From positions 1,054,001 to 1,118,000 of the forward strand of contig OZ023188.1 of the NCBI GenBank assembly GCA_963995505.1: a stretch of 64,000 bases of DNA. The letters run 5' to 3'. Positions 10,850-22,330 of this stretch are shown one piece after another; position 1 is the first letter of the stretch, and every line of letters starts with the position of its first letter. The translations under genes and the position numbers were made by a program. Under the pieces are notes generated by a model. That model did not search any database and was not told the origin of the DNA. It was given only the letters and a program-made list of their open reading frames with translations. Source of the DNA: Hypericum androsaemum. Taxonomy: Eukaryota; Streptophyta; Magnoliopsida; Malpighiales; Hypericaceae.

Positions 10850-12630
10850 TTGTTATTTTTTATTTTATCGTTACATGGATTTTTAATTTCCATGTTTTTC
10901 AAATTTTAGTATTTTTGGGTTTTATTTTTAAATATTTTTTATACACATTCTATTTAAAAATAATTAATTCTAAATATAAATGATTCAAATAATTAATAAC
11001 ATAGTATTGAAAATGACATGGATGCAAAACAAGTGATGACATGTCATTAAAATTAAGTGCAAGATGTTAAGTGCACTTTTATTAATTAGAGGGTACTAAT
11101 ACTCAAATTCGAGTATAGAATGTTAAAGTGCACTCTATGGATGTTGTTTGGTTACTAGACCGATCAGTCGAATCACGATCCGATAGGTCAATTTAATCTC
11201 AAAATTCGGAGCATGGTCAAAATCAATAGTCGGTTTGATTGATCGGTCTATATTCAACTGAAATTTTATTTTTAAATTTTTTTTATAGGGACTCGTTAAT
11301 TGAAAGTAATTACATTAAGATTTGATTATTTGTTAATGACAAATTTTGCAAATAAATCAGAAAATATTTAGAAATATTTTTTACTGTATGTGTATTTCGG
11401 ATATAGTATTTTAGTAGGAGGCATTTGATCAAGTAAGTCGATACAAATTCGACGGATAACAATCTAGATATACGTTTTAGAAGATCTAACATGCAACTTC
11501 TTCTCAATATGTTCTTCAAAAAACTTCTTCTCAATCTTCATCATTACCCGGAAGAATATCACTATCGGTTGTAACCAAACTGGTCGTGGTTTGAGATGAG
11601 GAGCAGTTGGCCTAGAGACAATTTGACTCTGAATTCTTTCACAAGGATGTACCTCGATTTTATTCTCTTCCAAGCTGTGACCAAAATAGTTCGAGTACTT
11701 GAGAAGATGACATCGCAAATAATCCATTGTCAAAAAGAATTCTAACTTAGGTACCAGGTTACCCTTCAAACTATAAGTATACAGAGTTGCATAGTTAGAG
11801 ACCATTGCTAAGACCTTGCTTCTTCAAGAACAAGATGAGCTTCCTAGGAAGGCACACAAGATTAAACTCCACACCAAAACAATGCAATCCATATCCAGAA
11901 ATTTCTAACACACAAACTACCCACAAACCCATCTTCGATTTTCATAATGGTGTCTTTTACATTCGTAAGTTCAAACTCAAGACCTTACCTCGAAACGACT
12001 CCTCTGGGAATAAAAGCTACATCAGGGCAGTGGATACCAGTGGAAGATGCCATCTTTCCCTTGACCTAACACGAGCGACCGAGGGGATAAGGTAAAGTTG
12101 AAGATTTCCACACACACAAAAAAAGGTAAAGTTGAAGAAGGAGATGAAACTTCAGGACCAGAACTTCTTTGTGGACCAAATGAAAAATAAAAGGATGTGG
12201 AGAAACGTTTACAGCGTAATTGGACCCATGCCCATATTCTATCTTATCGAGCCCAACAGAATGAATGGCCAGTTAATCAATGTTTCAATTTAACGGAATA
12301 AAGGGCAAATAGTACCTTATTTTTTCATAAAGGACATTTAACAGTTAACATTCTATATTTTAAATTTGGGTCAATTAGCACGTTTTACTTAATAAATTGA
12401 TGTGCTTAACACCTTAACTCCAATTTTAGTGGCATGTCATTACTTGACATCCATGTTATTTTTAATACCATGTTATTAACTATTTGAATTGGTTTGAACT
12501 ATTATATTTATAAATTAATTATTTTAAAATAGAATGTCTATAAAAAACTTAAAAATCAAAAATACTAAAATTTGATTAAAAAAACTAAATATATATTTAT
12601 GTTATTTCAATTTTAGTATTTCTAAATTTT
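10850..12630. mobile_element. Inverted-repeat unit around an mTERF-like fragment
   Basis: About 10850-11150 is repeated in inverted orientation at about 12330-12630. Matched pairs include CATTCTATTTAAAAATAATTA (10945 region) with its complement near 12510-12534, and GACATGTCATTA blocks. The symmetry centre is close to 11740 for every pair checked, as in a single element with roughly 300-bp arms rather than two random insertions. The interior carries a gene-like fragment. Target duplications were not resolved. A Mutator-like TIR element that captured gene DNA is the likeliest reading. Confidence 0.55.
11464..11860 (-). pseudogene. mTERF-family-like fragment
   Basis: The minus strand reads ATLYTYSLKGNLVPKLEFFL and then LRCHLLKYSNYFGHSLEENKI, fitting the repeated mTERF helix pattern in which 'Y-L..YSL...I-PK-EF' alternates with 'FP-YF..SLE..I'. 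These proteins act in organelle transcription and RNA metabolism. Upstream codons (LEEARS and LKKQGLS in different frames) are broken. Only two or three repeats are visible and no start is convincing, so this is a captured or decayed piece. The identification is by pattern only. Confidence 0.45.
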
Positions 12631-13056
12631 GATAAAAAATATATATCAAAAAAAGAAGTTAAATACCAGATTTACAAAACCTGAAGAAACTCTATTTAAT
12701 ATAAAAAAACAAAATGGAGTGAAATGAATTCTAACTTGATGTCAACTAGTCGCTGAGACAGAAGGGAATGAAGAGGTTAAAGTGCTTGGTTCGCTCGGAA
12801 TATTTTGTCAGTTTTTTGCAGTTGCTAAATTGATCATTTTCCTCTTTTAGGTTCTTTGATGGTTGCTGTGAAGCCAAAACCACAGCAAGTACGATTGTAT
12901 GCAAGTCATTTCTCCCTTTTTGTTTCGTTTCATTTGTGAAGGCCTTTAATTTGCACAAGTTTCTTTGATATATCACGCAAGATCTATTAGATGGGAACTT
13001 GAGAATCATCACTGATGGCCTCTTATTAAACTGTAAAATGACATTTCACTCTACAG
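12631..13056. other. Intergenic, nothing recognised
   Basis: A minus-strand open frame at 12746-13012 lacks any family pattern and is not called. Confidence 0.5.
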
Positions 13057-13072
13057 AAGAAGAAAGTTCAGG

Positions 13073-13161
13073 TGGCAAAGGCCTTCTAGTCTAACGGCAC
13101 AAGGTCTTATCGATATTAATGAGGTCTAGAGTTAAAATTTTGGCATGGTGTAAAAATTTAC
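13073..13161 (+). mobile_element. SINE-like insertion with 16-bp target duplication
   Basis: An 89-bp insert is bounded by identical AAGAAGAAAGTTCAGG at 13057-13072 and 13162-13177. Inside are a CTAGTCTAACGGC block and, about 35 bases on, GAGGTCTAGAGTT, placed like diverged A and B boxes of a tRNA-derived SINE. The length is short for a SINE and there is no clear A-tail, so the class is tentative; the duplication is exact. Confidence 0.55.
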
Positions 13162-13357
13162 AAGAAGAAAGTTCAGGCAAGTATGATTTTACTTGGTTCT
13201 AAGTTGAGGAGAATCGATTCGGATGCCTTACAACCACCAACCATGCACAGCAAGTAATCCCCTGTGCTCCACTTTCTAGATGGCTCTCTCTTTGTCTTGT
13301 GGTCCTCCTTGTACAGTGTACAGCATCAACTAGATGTAGTCATATTAGTCTAGTAAT

Positions 13358-13455
13358 ACAGAGAAAAAATAAGGAAAATTGATTCTCGTAGTAGCGGCGA
13401 GCGAAATGTTAACATCCTAAAACGTGAGAAGACGGAGTTTGACATTTGTCCCAAC
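13358..13455 (+). other. Decayed plastid 23S rRNA fragment (NUPT)
   Basis: CGTAGTAGCGGCGAGCGAAATG at 13388-13409 matches the conserved 5' domain of plastid large-subunit rRNA. Flanking bases follow the same order as the plastid gene (CAGAG-AAA-A upstream, then CCTAAA-CGTGA-A-ACGG-GTT downstream) with many substitutions. It is therefore a short piece of plastid DNA transferred to the nucleus and decayed, not a functional rRNA. Recognition is from memory of the conserved rRNA sequence. Confidence 0.7.
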
Positions 13456-14150
13456 TGATACAGTTAGCTGCTTGTAAAGAAATGGAAATGAAAAGCGATG
13501 TTAATGAGTTGTTAAACGCCCACACACCTGACTTTGGCTGGTGATGTGCTTCTCCTTTCCAGTTTTTTTTTTCTTTTCCCATTTCCACATTTAGGAAGAA
13601 GTTTTTTTGGATGACTTGTCAAATTGAAGTCAACACGAGATTAATCGTTATTCGTAAATGCAAAAAAGAAGAACGTTAGCTTCGTCTCTTTCCCCACTCA
13701 TTTGACGAAAATCCACGTTTGGACTTGTTCCAATTAGAGGTCCCCATTTGTGTTCCTCATTCAATCTGATTCTGACCCAGAAACCCCTCTTGTCCAACGC
13801 CAGCCATTTCACGACAGCTATATCATATAATTTTTTTGAAGAAAACGGAAAGTCATAAAAATATCAATTCTCAGAGATTGCGTGTTCGATCTTCTCATCT
13901 CATATCCATCTATAATTATCGTTGCATGCATATTTATAGCCGGAAACAGTTTATGTATTTATTTTCTTGTGTGTACAGAGAAAGTAACACTGCAAATATA
14001 CTAAACTTCAGTTGAATATATTTAAAACATTGATATAATAAAAAAGTTGTTTTAATTTAATTGAAAGATCTCGAGCTTGATCTATTAAGAACAAATGGAT
14101 GATAGAGCTAACTTAGTTACCAATTAAGATGCCATTACGAAGAATTTCCA
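13456..14150. other. Intergenic, nothing recognised
   Basis: AT-rich with no coherent frame, repeat or RNA gene seen. Confidence 0.5.
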
Positions 14151-14159
14151 TTAATTTCA

Positions 14160-15476
14160 GCGTAAATTGCCTCCTAGTCTCTGGTGTTTGGTCATCCTTC
14201 TTCTCGGGTCCCTGCATTTTTAAAAATAATTTTACCGTCCACCGTCTTTGATTTTAGAAATTCTTGGGTCTCTGGTGTCAGAATATTCCATATTCTCCGG
14301 CGATTCCCCACTTGAAAAGACTACAATGCCCCTCCCACTTAAAAATAAAAAATCCCTTCCTTCCCCACTTCATCTTCTTCCTCCAACTTTTAACTAAAAC
14401 TCAAACTCAATCAATTAAATTCCTTATTCGTCTTCATCGAAAAATAATTGAAATTAATTAATTAAATTCTTTAAGCTTCACCCCAAAATAAAAACAGCCG
14501 AGATTGCAGCAGTTTACTCCTACAATAACGGCCGCCCGACTCCCTTTGGCTCGGGATCGATCCGGCTCGGTGACCTCTATGCGGAGGAGGAGAGGGAGCT
14601 TCTAGTTGAAGTACGGGCCCCGGCTCCCACGGGGCTGCACCGGCCACTCAGGAGGTGGACTACGAGAGCGCCCGCAGCCTTCTGGCATCGTCGAGGGATC
14701 TGGTGGTGAGGCTGGCGGGGACGCCGTCGAGGAGGAGGTTCCCCTCACTGGAGAACGACGGCCGGAGCTCACGGGAGGGGAGGAGCATGGGGATGAGCCG
14801 TGAAGATGAGCCGTTGGAGTGGAGGAGGTACAAAGAACAGTTTTTAATTAGAGCCAGGGACACAGTGAATCTCTTGAGCTCGAAATGGTGCAGAAGTTTA
14901 ATTAGAATTGGAGTTTTGATTCGAGTGTTTCTAATTTGAATCCAAAATGCAACAAACATTTTTTTATTAGAATTGGGGTTTTGATTCACTCTTAATAGCC
15001 TTCTGGATTTGTAACTTAGTACAAAGAACATGAACATCACTTGGTACAGGGAACTGAAAAAAAGAGAACATGAACTTGGTACAGAGAACATGAACTTCGA
15101 TGAGTGGAGAGAAATTTGTTTATTTGATTTCCGAGGCTCAAATTTTGTTTCTGGTTGATTTTGATTAATTAAAAAAATTTGATTAAGCTTTCATTTTTAT
15201 CTAAATTTTTTGTTTGGAGGTTGAAGATGAATTGGGGAAGAAGGTGAAGGGAGAAAGATAATTTTTTATTTTTTAAGTGGGAGGGGCATTTTTATCTTTT
15301 CAAGTGGGAGTTCGTCAGAGAAAAATGACATATTCCAAAATAAAATAGAATACTCCGGCACCAGGGACTTGAGATTTTCTCAAACCAAAGACAGGGGACG
15401 GTAAAATTATTTTTGAAAATGCAAAGATCCGAGGGAGAAGATGACCAAATATCAGGAACTAGTGAGTAATTTACCC
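14160..15476. mobile_element. Pack-MULE carrying a WAV3-type E3 ligase fragment
   Basis: Terminal inverted repeats of roughly 230 bp: GCGTAAATT at 14160 pairs with the complement of AATTTACCC at 15468-15476. Shared inner blocks include TTTGGTCATC, ATTTTACCGTCC and CCCACTTGAAAAG. Nine-base flanks TTAATTTCA (14151-14159) and TTAATTTTA (15477-15485) differ at one base, the MULE-sized target duplication. The interior is much more GC-rich than the surroundings, consistent with captured gene sequence. It has no transposase, so it is non-autonomous. Confidence 0.85.
14497..14840 (+). pseudogene. Captured fragment of a WAV3-like (vWA/RING) E3 ubiquitin ligase
   Basis: One frame reads AEIAAVYSYNNGRPTPFGSG and goes on SIRLGDLYAEEERELLVEV, the conserved stretch after the vWA domain of plant WAV3-type E3 ligases. 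Farther on, a second frame reads ATQEVDYESARSLLASSRDL, which in the family lies well downstream, so an internal deletion or frameshift joined two parts. The RING and vWA domains are absent. Identification is by memory of the family pattern. It is expected to be non-functional as an enzyme but could give antisense or small RNA. Confidence 0.55.
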
Positions 15477-15640
15477 TTAATTTTATAGAGAAAGAGAGAG
15501 AGTTTGACTCGTGGAATGTTGGGTTGAATGTTTCGTGGGGAGAAATTTTATGGTGATCCCTACATACCAAGTCAACAATTGCCAAGTGAGTTTATGTCAA
15601 ATTAATCAATTAGTTGACTTGGATATGTATTTATGGTAAC

Positions 15641-16083
15641 TAAATCAAGTCATTATTGTATAATAGGTTAAAAATAAACTATTTTCTTATCAATACAACT
15701 AAATCATAAATGAAAGGAACATGTTGAAATTTTGTTATACTTTAATTTTCTTCAAGTACGTAAAATATTTTTATTTTAATTTTATGAAAAATAATTATTC
15801 ACCAAATAAAATAATTGATCTATTTTATGTCCATCAAATAATTGTTATAGAATATTTGTTTTAATTAAAGTTACGACAATTTTATTTAAGAAAAAATTTC
15901 ATAAATTTTTTATAAAAATCGTAATTAAAGTACGTAAAATTTCATAAATCAAGTCATTATTGTATAATAGGTTAAAAACAAACTATTTCCTTATCAATAC
16001 AACTAAATCATAAATGAAAGGAATATGTTGAAATTTTGTAATACTTTAATTTTTTTCAAGTACATAAAATATTTTTATTTCAA
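15641..16083 (+). repeat. Direct repeat, 140-bp copies 303 bp apart
   Basis: 15641-15781 and 15944-16083 share TAAATCAAGTCATTATTGTA, then AACTAAATCATAAATGAAAGGA, with few differences, separated by AT-rich DNA that itself looks partly duplicated. This is probably a local tandem duplication with a period of about 303 bp. Confidence 0.85.
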
Positions 16084-16271
16084 TTACTTTAGATTAAAGT
16101 TCGGTAATTTTTTAAAAAATAATAAATTTTTTTAATAATTATTTAACACTTATAAATTTTTAGTCGGTAATATATTTTAGGGTGTGAGACAAAATCTGTC
16201 TTTTTTCTCCAGAAATTCGCTGCAACCAACAAACTCCTTTGACCTGCAGCCTGCAACCAATTTAATTATTA

Positions 16272-17443
16272 GGTGAAATTAAGATCTCTGGTGTTTCGTA
16301 TATTTAAGATTCGATCCTCTGTATTTTGATAATCGATTGAAAACTTCCTATAGTTTGGTGAAATTATACCCTGGGGCCCCTGAAGTCGGAATCAGAGTTT
16401 TTCTCCGGCGAAAGCCCACATGAAATGACCAAAATGCCCCCTTTGTTAAAAAAAACAAAAAACTTTTTTTCCTTCTCTCTTCATCATCTTCCTCTACCTC
16501 CATATTCAATCCAAACTCATACCCAAATAATTCAAAATAAACAGATAATCTGAAAATTTTAAAAGCAGGGATAATATAATGTGATTCATTACAATATTAT
16601 GTTTTATAAGTACTCGTAATCAAAATCCAAAGAATATGAATGCTCGTACACATCCAAGCACATCCAGAACCCAAATCAAAACAGATCTGTAACTTGACGA
16701 GGCACTTCCATCCTCAAATCACGAATCTGTAGTACGACGAGGCACGGCGTTGATTTCTCTCCACAGGTCCGGCGGGGTTTGCGTCGGGTCCGGCCATGGC
16801 GGCGCCCGTGGGAGGTGGTGATGCCGCAGCGGTGGTGGAGGAGCAGACGGAGTTCGACGGTGGCGGCGAACCATGGGATTCCTCGAACGGCTTCTCGTGG
16901 TTGCTCATAAGATCGCTGTTACGACTCCTCGAACTGCTAGTCGTCTCCTACCTTCTGGACGTTCTCGTGGTCGTCTCCTATGGGAAGAGTGGTCGCCGTC
17001 ACCCACACACTTGAACACCACCAGCGCCGGCACTTGTCCTTGAAAAAATCCAAAAGCCCTAGCTAAAAAATGACCAGAATTAAACCGATTCAATTGGACC
17101 ATCCATCTCCTTGTCGTTCCCTTATTTCCTCTTCCCGTACGAGGAAGCATCCTCTTGCGAATTATTAGGGCCTGTGAAATTGTTGATTTAGTTGGAGAAG
17201 AGAAGGGGGCATCCTCTTATCCATCCATGCTTTTTTTTACGGAGGAGATAATTTTTTTGGTTTTTTAAGTGGGGGTATTTGTGTCATTTCATGTGGGCTT
17301 TCGTCGGAGAAAAACTTGGATTCCGGCTTCAGGGCCCCAAGGTATAATTTTACCAAATTATGAGAAGTTTTTAATCGATTACTAAAATACAGGGGGCGAA
17401 CCTTAAATATACCAAATACCAAAGAAATGAGCGTAATTTACCC
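16272..17443. mobile_element. Pack-MULE-like element, same family as the one at 14160
   Basis: Flanked by an exact 9-bp duplication TAATTATTA (16263-16271 and 17444-17452). The termini GGTGAAATT and AATTTACCC are inverted, and the arms share ATTATACC-TGGGGCCCC, TTTTTCTCCG-CGAAAGCCCACA and ATGAAATGAC blocks. Subterminal phrases resemble the Pack-MULE at 14160 (CTCCGGCG, CCCACTTGAA-like, AAAATGCCCC), so both belong to one family. The interior 16720-17150 is GC-rich. Confidence 0.88.
16720..17150. other. GC-rich captured segment of unknown origin in the Pack-MULE
   Basis: The composition differs sharply from the flanks. Both strands have open frames (plus 16796-17014, starting MAAPVGGGDAAAVVEEQ; minus 16905-17150), but neither shows a family I recognise. 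It is likely copied host-gene DNA. No function is claimed. Confidence 0.45.
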
Positions 17444-17452
17444 TAATTATTA

Positions 17453-19027
17453 AGGAAAAAGAAGGAGAGACGCTGAGAAAATATTAATCGAGGAACATAC
17501 ACACCTGACTTCATGTACGAAAAAATAGACTATTGATCGTCAATGTTTTTAACAAGAAAAGGCTGTTATTCAATTCTCTAGTTACCAAGTATCTCGACTT
17601 ATTAAATTGGTTCCTAACTATGAGACGAGTGAATTTAAATTTATTACTACTTATATAACTCACAATAATTGCATCCCATAAGACGAGTGATTAACATTCT
17701 ATATATTTTCCTACCTGGACACTTATTAAAATTATTATCCCAAAAGATAGGTCGTAGATGTATATTACAATTATTATTTTGGATTTTGGAGTTACGTACC
17801 CAAATAAATATTTTATGTCCATGTGAGGTTCAAAGTTCAAAAATGAAACTTTAGTAAAATAGTAAGAAATTTAGATTTATTTAAAAAAGATTAAATTTAA
17901 ATTTTACGAATATAAATAATATCATGAAGAGAGTCATCTTAAAGTATTCAATTACGATTATCAGAATTTATACACCCAAGTCCCAACAGTACTCGACTCT
18001 CATTATTAGAACCTAAAAAAAATTAACACGAAGACAAATGACAGATGGTGGCCGCTGGCTAATCAGACGGTGTCGTCTTCCTCTTCCCTTCCCTCGACGG
18101 GATCCTGGCCGTCCATCTCTCCTTTCCCGTGGCTCCTATCTGCTACCTTTTTGTTTGGTAGAAACCTATCTGCTACCTTATGATAACCAAGGGCTCATAT
18201 GGAATTAAAAATTGTCTGCTCCTGTCAAACCCGGCGTTACAGGTCAACCCACTTTGTCTTGTCTCCAATGGGCCCTCCCAATTACCTTGTAAATGACATA
18301 ACTACCCTCGATTTAGATTAGTTAAAGCAATCTCCTATATTCGATCTCATTCAAAACTGGGAGGTGACCTTGTGTCGTATGAATTGATCCGATATTAACC
18401 CTAATCTAAATTTATTATAGATCTATAACACAATCAAATTCGAATGAACAAAATATTGAATTGAATTGTACCGATTTTTTTTCTCTGAGTTTGAATTTTA
18501 ATACTAATACTAATTCTTATTTTTCCTATTCATGATAGGAATATGCCCCACTTATCCGACATGTTGTGTATTTTTCGAGAATGCGTCATGTTATGTATGG
18601 ATGATGATATTTCATTGTTATAGTGCAAATTCTAATAAACTTACTCATTGGATGGACGGTCCAATTGGTGTTTCTTTGGTCTGATCGATCTGACAGATAA
18701 AAAAAGTTTAGTTTGCAGGTTTTTCATTAAAAAATATTTTATTAAACAATTATATTAAGTATTAAAATATCAAATAAGTTTACATGTTTTCTAATTTTAT
18801 TGTAAATTTTAATATTTACGAGTATTGGAATCATAATTTGATTGTTTTGAATATAATAAAACTCAAATGATGATTTAAAAGAAAAATAAATTTTGAACAA
18901 TTTGATCTAGACTGACCGATCCAACCAGTGTCAACGCCATTGTCCGACGGTACAAGAGATCTCTGAGTTTTTGCATAAAAATGATCTAGTGTTGATTTTG
19001 GGTTGTGATCCAACCGAGCCGACCACA
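17453..19027. other. Intergenic stretch, nothing recognised
   Basis: AT-rich except for a C-rich patch near 18060-18160. No gene, RNA or transposon ends were identified. Confidence 0.5.
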
Positions 19028-19440
19028 TATTTAAAAGGTAAAAGTCCACTTATATACCTTGTGGTTTCACCTTTTGACACACCAGTACCCTGTGGTTTTA
19101 ATTTGTCTAACCAGGTGACACAAGTTTGATATATTTATCAACCAAGTGACATTTGCTTAACTGTAGTTAGATTAATACATAATGACATCCACGTGGTACG
19201 CCACGTCATTTGTATTGCCACGTCATCACTTACACTACTAAACCCTATTTTTATCGACAATTTTTTTTCTCTATTTTCCCTATGATTTTTGCATCTGACA
19301 TTGTAAAATCCCTATGATTTTGGCGTCTAATTTTTTAAATTTTCTCATCTTTGTACATTCCAAATGATATTCATATCTATTTTTTCCCCTTGATTTTCAC
19401 ATGACTTTGTATGTCGAGAGCATATCTTAGTAACAATGAT

Positions 19441-19772
19441 CTATTCCAGAAATATTGCTGAATCATCATCTCCAAAATATATCATTCCTAAAACAAGTCG
19501 TCTAACAATCTAAGCCATAAGTCTGAAACTTCAATTTTGTACTACCGAAAAAAATCGTCCAAAATAGGTTTGAACTATTTAGTCCAGAACATCCAAAACA
19601 CAACTAAAAAATATCTGGTAACAACTATCAAGTTCTAAAAATCCAAAACATTGCTAAATTATCATCTCCAAAACATATCATTCCTAAAACAAGTTGTCTA
19701 ACAATCTAAGCCAGAAGTCTGAAGCTTCAATTTTGTGCTACCGAAAAAATCGTCCAAAATAAGTTTGAAGGT
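19441..19772. repeat. Tandem duplication inside the MULE
   Basis: About 140 bp at 19450-19585 recurs at 19640-19772 with period near 190. Common phrases are ATCATTCCTAAAACAAGT, AACAATCTAAGCCA and CTTCAATTTTGT. It lies between the MURA stop and the left terminal repeat. Confidence 0.8.
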
Positions 19773-19956
19773 CCAACCGTCAATTCTCCATTCTCTGTCC
19801 AATTAGCAAATAAATATAAGTCAATTATAATCAAGGAAAAAAAAGAAGCTTGATGAAACATCCAATTTATATTACCTTACTAGTAGTAGTGGATGCATTG
19901 GGAGCGCCTCGTTGTTGATTAAAAGTTTTCTTTTGCATCTCGAGTCTATTTCATCG

Positions 19957-22330
19957 TTACCACTTAGACTCCCCTGTAACTACAGCCTTGCAACCTCGAA
20001 TATTATGACCAAGTTGATTGCAATTACCACACCGCACTTGGTCATCGACTCTCGATACTTTGTTGGGATTCTTTGGTTCGTCTACAGCTCTTTTTCTCTT
20101 TTTTTCGGCCTACCGGTCGGCTTCCTAATAACAGGAGGATATACATCTTGCTGATCTGTCATTGGCCATTCTTCTTGACTTGGAAGTGGCACTATGCAAT
20201 GACTGTAAACTGTCTTATAAGTCTCCAATGAATAAAAATTATCAACAAAATCTTCAGGTTGCAGACGACATTCGTGAATGGCAGCCATAGCGTGCTTGCA
20301 AGGAATACCATTGATTTCCCAAATTCTACATGTACAGGTCTTGGCAGTAAGATCAACAACGTGAGAAATCCATAACAGTCCACTTCAAACGTCATATTGC
20401 CAGCAGTAGCAGGAAAACAGTTTCTACTATCCGATATGATGCAATCTAACTCCTTCACAATTTGAGGACACAATCTGCCAGTGTAAGATGATATAATAGC
20501 TTACTTTAACTTGAATCTTTTTCATATGATTTCTTCTTATCCACTCCAACATGGACAAGATAGGCTTGTCCCTCCCTTTCACTATGACTGAGTTGAACGT
20601 TTTACTTATATTGTTCACAATCAAATCAGACTTATAGTGGGTGCTGAAATGAGATCTCGTCCAACTTTGTGGGTTGTTCTTCATTAGAAAGGCAACAGCA
20701 TCTTCACCCTTAGGTAACTTTTTCATTTTCTCCAGCAACATCTTTCACTTCATCATACTACCTGTTGAGGCAGCTTGCCAAAGGAGATCTTTGTACTCGG
20801 CCCCCTTAAATATACCTTTGAAATTTTCATACAAATTCTTGACACACACACGATGCTCAACCCCTGGCATCAGCCGATTTATTGCCTCTTGTAGACCCTA
20901 TATGATATAAGAATCGATCACAGATAAACATTTCATATCAATAAACAAATACACTATATCCGTACATAAAAACCATTTCTTACCTTTTGTTTATCCGACA
21001 TGAACACCATTTTTGTGTCCCTTGGGTGGCCAAAATCATCAGTGAGGTTCTCAAGGAACCAACCCCATGAATTCTTGTCTTCCGCATCCACAACAGCAAT
21101 GGCGAGAGGATACATATTTTGATTGCCATCTTTGGCAACAGCGGATAATAGTTGCCCTCCCATGACACCCTTTAGAAAGCAGCCATCCAATCCCACGAAA
21201 GGCCTAATTTCTGAAAAGAAACCTCATTTTTTTTGCAGCAAACCGTACATACATGTACAAAAATTGGGGCACCATAGGCTTAGGAATACATAAACGAGGT
21301 CCATTGGGATCATTTGGATTTCTAGGCCTCATCCATCTTGGTGATCCCATTCGAGTAGAAATCTTCACTCTACTACCCTCATTGGTTCTTAACACCTCAG
21401 CTGCATAGTCCCTCAATCTTAAATATTGTCGCCCCACATCCCCTTCAATAATCTTCTTCGCGTTCCTCTTAGCTCGATAACATTACTTAATTGATACATT
21501 AGCAGACAACTTCTTTTGCATCGACTTTTGAACCGCAGTCACCGTCCAATCTGGGTTGTCTCTGAAATCTTCTACATATTTTTCAACGATGTACCTATAC
21601 ATAGTCAATTATTAGAAAACTGATCTGAAAATTATCGAAATAAAATATAAATTTTGACTTACCTAGAAGTGACGAGATGGTTGTCCCATTGCCAAGCACA
21701 ATGATGATCAGGATACCATGTCTTGATCTGAAATGTACCGCTGTCATCGTACTTGCTGGCGTGTACCTTGAACCCACATTGATTTTTACAAACTATCATC
21801 ACTCTTTTTTTTGTATTTTTCTTATATACAAAATTACCACCTTTTTTAATGCTCCAATCTTTCAAGGCTTGTCGGTAGACAATCACAGACTTGAACTTCA
21901 TACCATTACATAAAACCACTCCATTTTCATTTTTCTCATTAAACCAAGGAAAATCTGCACGATCAAGCTCATTATCAGAATAATGTCTCACCTCAACCAA
22001 GTCCTGGTCATTCTGAATTATAGGATCATCCATGCCACTATCATTCATAACCCCCATGTTACTAGAAACCCTATCCCGACTAGTAAAGCATTGGAATGGG
22101 GTGACAACTTGAGCTTGAGTTACTCCCTCTTCACCTATCCCCACATCATGTTCATCATTATCCTCATCACTATCTTGCATCTCATTTTCGTCAATGTCGT
22201 CGTCGTCACTATCTTGCGTCTCATTTCCTTCATCATTGTCTTCATCACTATCTTGCATCTCCTTTTCTTCAACGTCACCCTCGCTCTCTTCACTCCATTC
22301 TTCTTCTAGAATATATAATTTTTCAACCAT
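19957..22330 (-). pseudogene. MURA transposase (Mutator superfamily), decayed
   Basis: Would cut and paste MULEs. The start is ATG at 22330 after an upstream 3' splice site. Exons approximately 22330-21663, 21594-20984, 20897-20505 and a final exon to the stop at 19957. In order: an acidic N-terminus with DSDEDND-type repeats; a MuDR DNA-binding domain (FKSVIVYRQALKDWSIKKG, CGFKVHASKYD, WYPDHHC); the MULE transposase domain (GLDGCFLKGVMGGQLLSAV, GWFLENLTDDFG); a SWIM zinc finger (CTCRIWEINGIPCKHAMAAI); and a CCHC knuckle (CGNCNQLGHNIRGC). Disabling changes: TAA after ANVSIK, a one-base slip at the T8 run 21227-21234, TGA after TGSMMK, and a shift in the lysine run before the knuckle. Confidence 0.85.

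Noticed and set aside
13388..13409. Functional rRNA gene
   Set aside because: Only about 100 decayed bases of a 2.8-kb gene are present.
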